Origin: Neurospora tetraspora
Lineage: Eukaryota; Ascomycota; Sordariomycetes; Sordariales; Sordariaceae
Length of the DNA stretch: 64,000 nt
Direction of reading: 5' to 3'
Assembly (NCBI RefSeq): GCF_033439725.1
Contig: NW_026944384.1
Location: 5,952,001-6,016,000 of the forward strand
Both the position numbers and the translations under genes were made by a program. Below are positions 58,505-64,000 of this stretch, in pieces (position 1 is the stretch's first letter; the number at the start of each line of letters is the position of its first letter). Below the pieces are notes generated by a model. The model was given only the letters and a program-made list of their open reading frames with translations. It searched no databases and had not been told where the DNA came from.

Positions 58505-59802
58505 TCAAGCAGCCGCCTGTTTCTTACTTCCCCCTCCACTTCCACCTCCACCTCCTCCACTGCTCTTCCCACCCGTACTCGTCCACTCCCCAAACAACCA
58601 ATAAGGCCCAAAGCTCGAGACCAACAAAACCACTGTAACAGCAAAGAAACTCGCCAGATGTCCCTGCTGAACTTCTGGTAGGACTTTCTTACTTTCTCCC
58701 CACTGCTGTTTGTATGGCTCTTGCTCCTGCTGGCTCCACCACTGCTGCCCCTGCTGCTGTTGTTGCGCCTGCTGTCTAGCCGCCTCATTCCTCCTCGCAT
58801 GCGACTTCTTCAAGTTCTCCCACAGTTGTTCATGGGTGCGCGTGTGTTGCTGGCTGTCGAAGTGAGGCGCGGAAGCGGGGTTGAAGGCTTGGGACCATTC
58901 TTGTTTTTGTTGGCCTGATCCTGTTGTCCCTCCTGTTGTGCCAGTGCCAGTGCCGGTGCCGGTGCCTGGCTGGGAACCGAAGCCGCCGAAACCAAACCCC
59001 CCTCCGGCCTGACCAAAGCCGGCACCGGCACCGCCTTGGGGATACCACCCCTCCGCCCTCTCCCTCTTCGCTTTCTGCTCTCCATACCCTCCCTGTTTAA
59101 AAAAGCTCGGCGGGGGCGCGCCCTGGGTCGTTGACCGGCGTTTGGAAAGCCCAGAGGCCGGGCGGCCGCCGGCTGGACCGACGGAGGAGGAGTGGTGAGA
59201 ACCGTGGGCGCGAGCACGAAGGTGCAGGCGAAGCACGTCGTGGTCGTAGCGGGCGCGTTTGTCGGCGTGAGAGAGGATGGAGTAGGCTTCGGAGATGCGC
59301 ATGAAGCGGTGGGAGGCGTGAGGGTCGGAGGGGTTGTGGTCGGGGTGGTGGGTTTTGGAGAGGTGGTAGAAGGATCTGGAGGGTGGGAGGTTAGTTATGG
59401 TCATGGCTACTCTTGGTATCACCGTTGACATGAGGGGAGGGAAATTATTTAGGGGAAGACATGATGAGGATATGGGGAGGATATGGAAAGTGGAGGACGT
59501 GTAAGTGATAAGAAAGTCTGGTGGAGTTCGCGATAGGAGCTCAAGGGAAGGCATGTTTACTTCTTGATTTCCGCCTGAGTGGCATCAAAGTGAACGTTCA
59601 ACGTCTCATAGTGGTTCTTGTGATGTTCCGGCTCTTGACGGCCGGTTCGGAGAGATTTCGACGTGGTAAAGTTTCGAGAGACATTGTTCGCGACGTTAAC
59701 TCTCGCGGTAATCGATGGCGGAGGAGTAGAAAGATTGGGACGACGACATTGGCGACCAAGAGGGCGCAAGGCCGCACCGAAAGAGCTGTAATGGACTGGC
59801 AT
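58505..59802 (-). CDS. Mitochondrial membrane J-protein (DNAJC30-like)
   Basis: Exon 1 is 59561-59802, intron 59376-59560, exon 2 is 58505-59375; 370 aa. The N-terminus is Arg/Ser-rich without acidic residues (M-P-V-H-Y-S-S-F-G-A-A-L-R-P-L-G), typical of a mitochondrial presequence. The J-domain starts near H-Y-E-T-L-N-V and has the obligatory H-P-D at residues 91-93 in S-K-T-H-H-P-D-H-N-P, then F-M-R-I-S-E-A-Y-S-I-L-S. A Gly/Gln-rich linker with a Gly-Thr repeat follows, and a single membrane segment A-S-F-F-A-V-T-V-V-L-L-V-S-S-F near residue 330 with a poly-Gly tail. J-domain plus one C-terminal membrane anchor resembles DNAJC30-type proteins; an Hsp70 partner in the matrix is inferred. It shares a 556-bp divergent promoter with the aminopeptidase gene. 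Confidence 0.88.
58938..58972 (+). repeat. Short Gly-Thr-encoding hexamer repeat
   Basis: CCAGTG and CCGGTG units; on the minus strand they encode the G-T-G-T-G-T linker of the J-protein. Confidence 0.75.
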
Positions 59803-60358
59803 TCCTCATTCCGTCCTCGCTGGGTTCATAGAGAATCGTTCATATCATGTCAAACGAAGAAACACCTAGGCGCAATTGACGATGTCGGTCGATGGCAGAT
59901 TAGTTTTTGGCTTCAAGCCTGATAAGGAAGTTGTGGTCAGGATCCCTGCCGCCGGTGACGCAGTGACATAATCGAGGGACAGTGTCCTTGAAGCTCTGGC
60001 CACCTCCCGCCCCGTGAGAAGCATGTCCCTTCAATTGGGACTTGTGCAACACAATATCCGGATAACGCGGCAACATAGCGAGCTGGGTCGGGTTAGCTCA
60101 TGCAGCTGTCAGTTATGTCAATTCAAGGGCGCTGAGGCGTTCCACTGAAACCCCGCGTTTGTTAAAAGTTGCGCCCTGTAGCTCTGGATGGAGCGCTGTA
60201 AGTGGTCAGCCGTCAATTTTTTGACTAATTGTGACGGGAGCTTTGGATGGTGGGGTGAACTTTGTTGCTTGAAGAACACCAGCTTCCCTTCTCCAACAAC
60301 AAACCCTCCGTCTGTTCTTCTTGACATCTTCCCGGTCAGGAGACATCGGACAGACAAG
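59803..60358. other. Divergent promoter, J-protein and methionine aminopeptidase 2
   Basis: About 556 bp between divergent starts with TC-rich leader before 60359. No extra gene is seen. Confidence 0.5.
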
Positions 60359-61814
<1,456 letters not shown>

Positions 61815-63453
61815 GGGATTAACGGATAGCATAGCATAGGATAAGGTACGACAAAAAAGTCTGGGATTTGTTTTCTGTAACGTTGTGAAAGATTGTAATA
61901 TCACGGGTTCATGGTGATGGGTGCGCTCTGATAGAGACAAGTGAACGAAAGCTCGAGCCAGAAGCCCAGGGCGCACCCATCAGCCTCGAGAGTACCGGCA
62001 AAACAGAGTTGACGTTTTGACATTCAGTTCATCAATCTGGAACCACTGTTTGGCTAATATCAGGGACCCGATGCTGATAGTTTGGACTCATCCAGCATGT
62101 GAGAACTAGTACCGCCAAAGTGTTGTGCGTGCTCATGTTTCAACATGGATAGCCGTCGACCGAAGGGACGACCGGAGCGTGTGCGGAGCTAAGCCTGTCT
62201 TAGATCCACTCTGCTCCGTGCCGGACGATTTGGACCCAGTGACCCACAGGCCGTGCCGTACCGATACGGGGGAATTCTACAGCATTCCGGAATGTCAATC
62301 AGCGGCGAAGAGTGACGGAAGCGGTCACGGAGGCGGAGTGATCGACATATAGGGATGACGGAGGTATGCCGGGGCCAGTGAAGGGTCTTGGGAGGCAATT
62401 GCTCTCTGTGACGGCTGTGACGTCTGCGGCGCTTCGTGCCAAAGTCATGGTTGTGGTCTGTGCTTTTGTCTGATTCGCCGTGCCCGGCCTACCCGACCCG
62501 AGGTTGGTGATTCCCCTGGTTTGGTGGAGATTGATGGTGGAAAATCTGGTTCATCCCATTGGCTGATGGCACGGCTGCCCTGCGTTGCCGCTTTTTTTTT
62601 TTTTTGTTTATCACGGGCCCGATAAGAATTCGTGAGACGGGTGTGGACGGATCAACGGAGTCAGTGGGCCACTGGGCCGCGCGGGGGCGTGCAACGCTGA
62701 AAAAAAAGGCGTCACGTTTTGGTTCCATTTGGTAAAATGCCGAAGAATGTCTCGATGACTTCGGAAAGTCATAAAGGCCGCAACCGCTCTTCCTCTGCTC
62801 CGTTCCGGTCTTGCTGTTTTTGAAGTTTCACAAAGTTTTGTTCAAATCTGATTTCAAATCTCTCTTATCTATACTGCGCTTGTCCTGCATAGCATTGCAC
62901 TGCCCTTTACCTGCATTCACGCGACCACATACTACAAACAATCACTACCTATTTTTCCATCCTATCGGACGGGTCCATTCATAAGCAAAACAGGCACGCC
63001 CTCCGTTATCGTCGATCAACCCAAGGTCCAGGCCGTTGTTCGGAACTCCGGTTTTCTTTACCCAAGGGTCCCAGTCACTGCAGCTAGTCACTTTTCAGCA
63101 AGTCTAGCCCCTGCGAAGAACTTTCTGCTGCGCTCCTCCGCTCTCTCCGCGAACTCCTCCCAGCGTCATCACAAGCCAATCCTTAACCACCAAAAAGTCC
63201 CATTCTTGTCGTTGGTCCAAACGATTTCTTACCGTCACCACCACCAACTACCACACCCTTTCTCTACCTGACCGCTCGCCCTCGTCACCGCAATTGTCGA
63301 CAATAAAGGATCGTCTTCCTTTCTTGCGGTCTGCTTTTTGTCAGCGCGTCGCTTTCGAGTCGATTTTTTCAAATAAGAGGGTTACATCTCGACACCCGAT
63401 AACTTAAACCCATCACCACCAAAATCGATAAAACCTATTACATATCTATCAAA
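61815..63453. other. Intergenic region with long leader of the Ups2-like gene
   Basis: About 1.6 kb. A T-run lies at about 62591-62605. From about 62830 the sequence is TC-rich and looks like a long 5' leader and core promoter of the next gene. No gene or RNA is supported. Confidence 0.5.
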
Positions 63454-64000
63454 ATGAAGGTCTTTTCCAACACAGAAACCTTCAATTACTCCTGGGAAGA
63501 GGTATCGACCGCCAACTGGCGGAAGTACTGCCCATGGAACGAGAAGTCGACGCACGTTATCGCCGTCGACACCATCAGCCGCAGCGTCGATCCTGCCACC
63601 GGCATCCTGCGCACCGAGCGCCTCATCACCTGCCGTCAGGCCGCTCCGGAATGGCTCAAGAGCATGATGGGGGGCGGCATGGATGAGTCGCAAGTGTTTG
63701 AGACCTCCTACGTCGACCCCAAGACCAAGACTGTCACTATGGTCTCTACCAACATCACCTGGAGCAACTTGCTCAACGTCCAGGAGACCGTCGTCTACTC
63801 CCCTCTCAACGACCACCAGACCAAATTCCACCAGGAGGCCCAGATCACCGCCCTGGCTGGTGGCTGGCAGCGCATCAAGAACAGCATCGAGGACACCCTC
63901 GTCAAGAGGTTCCGGGAGAACGCGGCTAAGGGCAAGGAAGGGTTCGAGTCCGTGCTGGCCATGAGCAGGCGCGTCTTCGCCGAGGAAAGGGAGAAGGAGA
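63454..64000 (+). CDS. ups2: Ups2/PRELI-family lipid transfer protein, 5' part
   Basis: Intermembrane-space protein that moves phospholipids between mitochondrial membranes with Mdm35; Ups2 members carry phosphatidylserine toward PE synthesis. The frame from M-K-V-F-S-N-T-E-T-F-N-Y-S-W-E-E-V is open to the window end, 182 codons. Family motifs include N-W-R-K-Y-C-P-W, S-T-H-V-I-A-V-D-T-I-S-R, T-E-R-L-I-T-C, V-Q-E-T-V-V-Y-S-P, Q-E-A-Q-I-T-A and R-F-R-E-N-A-A-K-G-K-E-G-F. These fit Ups2/SLMO better than Ups1 (which lacks the M-K-x-F start and Q-E-A-Q-I-T-A). The 3' end is off the window. A PRELI-domain protein is certain; the Ups2 subtype is likely. Confidence 0.9.
   Translation, partial: MKVFSNTETFNYSWEEVSTANWRKYCPWNEKSTHVIAVDTISRSVDPATGILRTERLITCRQAAPEWLKSMMGGGMDESQVFETSYVDPKTKTVTMVSTNITWSNLLNVQETVVYSPLNDHQTKFHQEAQITALAGGWQRIKNSIEDTLVKRFRENAAKGKEGFESVLAMSRRVFAEEREKE

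Overview
The window is nuclear DNA from a filamentous ascomycete of the Sordariaceae (Neurospora/Sordaria group). Genes carry short introns (about 50-120 nt) with GTRNGY-type donors, CTAAC-like branch sites and YAG acceptors. Coding DNA is strongly C-biased at third positions, which produces many long antisense shadow frames. Intergenic regions are 0.4-3 kb and pyrimidine-rich before starts. The porin predicted here agrees almost residue for residue with the Neurospora crassa mitochondrial porin as I remember it, and a dispersed single 5S rRNA gene with a TATA box at -29 is a Neurospora hallmark.

Layout. 1-9.6 kb: the 5' part of a Rae1/Gle2 mRNA-export gene (-), the CDP-ethanolamine enzyme Ect1 (-), and a large low-complexity fungal gene (+) whose 3' end has an odd in-frame TAG followed by coding-like sequence. 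After it comes a gene-free stretch with a degenerate inverted repeat. 9.6-18 kb: a disordered protein with a His-Gly tail and a PP1-docking-like motif (-), a cytosolic branched-chain aminotransferase (+), and the COPII cargo receptor Erv41 (-). 20-28 kb: a large repeat-containing unknown protein (+) and a five-exon Zn2Cys6 transcription factor (-). 28.2-31.3 kb has no convincing gene. 31.3-38.1 kb is accessory-looking: a 5S rRNA gene, two unrecognised two-exon genes and a 2EXR-domain protein. 39.1-45.5 kb: a QUTR/QA-1S-like quinate-repressor relative far from any visible quinate genes, and an acidic nuclear-looking protein. 46-64 kb is dense housekeeping: a Gln-rich unknown, Pex19, Ubc9, asparagine synthetase, mitochondrial porin, a mitochondrial J-protein, methionine aminopeptidase 2 and the start of a Ups2/PRELI lipid-transfer protein.

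There is no operon logic, but themes recur. Amino-acid metabolism is represented by the aminotransferase and asparagine synthetase, both with candidate CPC-1/Gcn4 half-sites upstream. Mitochondrial and organelle membrane biology is represented by porin, the J-protein, Ups2, Pex19, Erv41 and Ect1. I found no transposase, CRISPR array or tRNA gene. Coordinates of spliced genes are outer limits; exon boundaries are in the evidence and were read by eye from splice signals and frame continuity.
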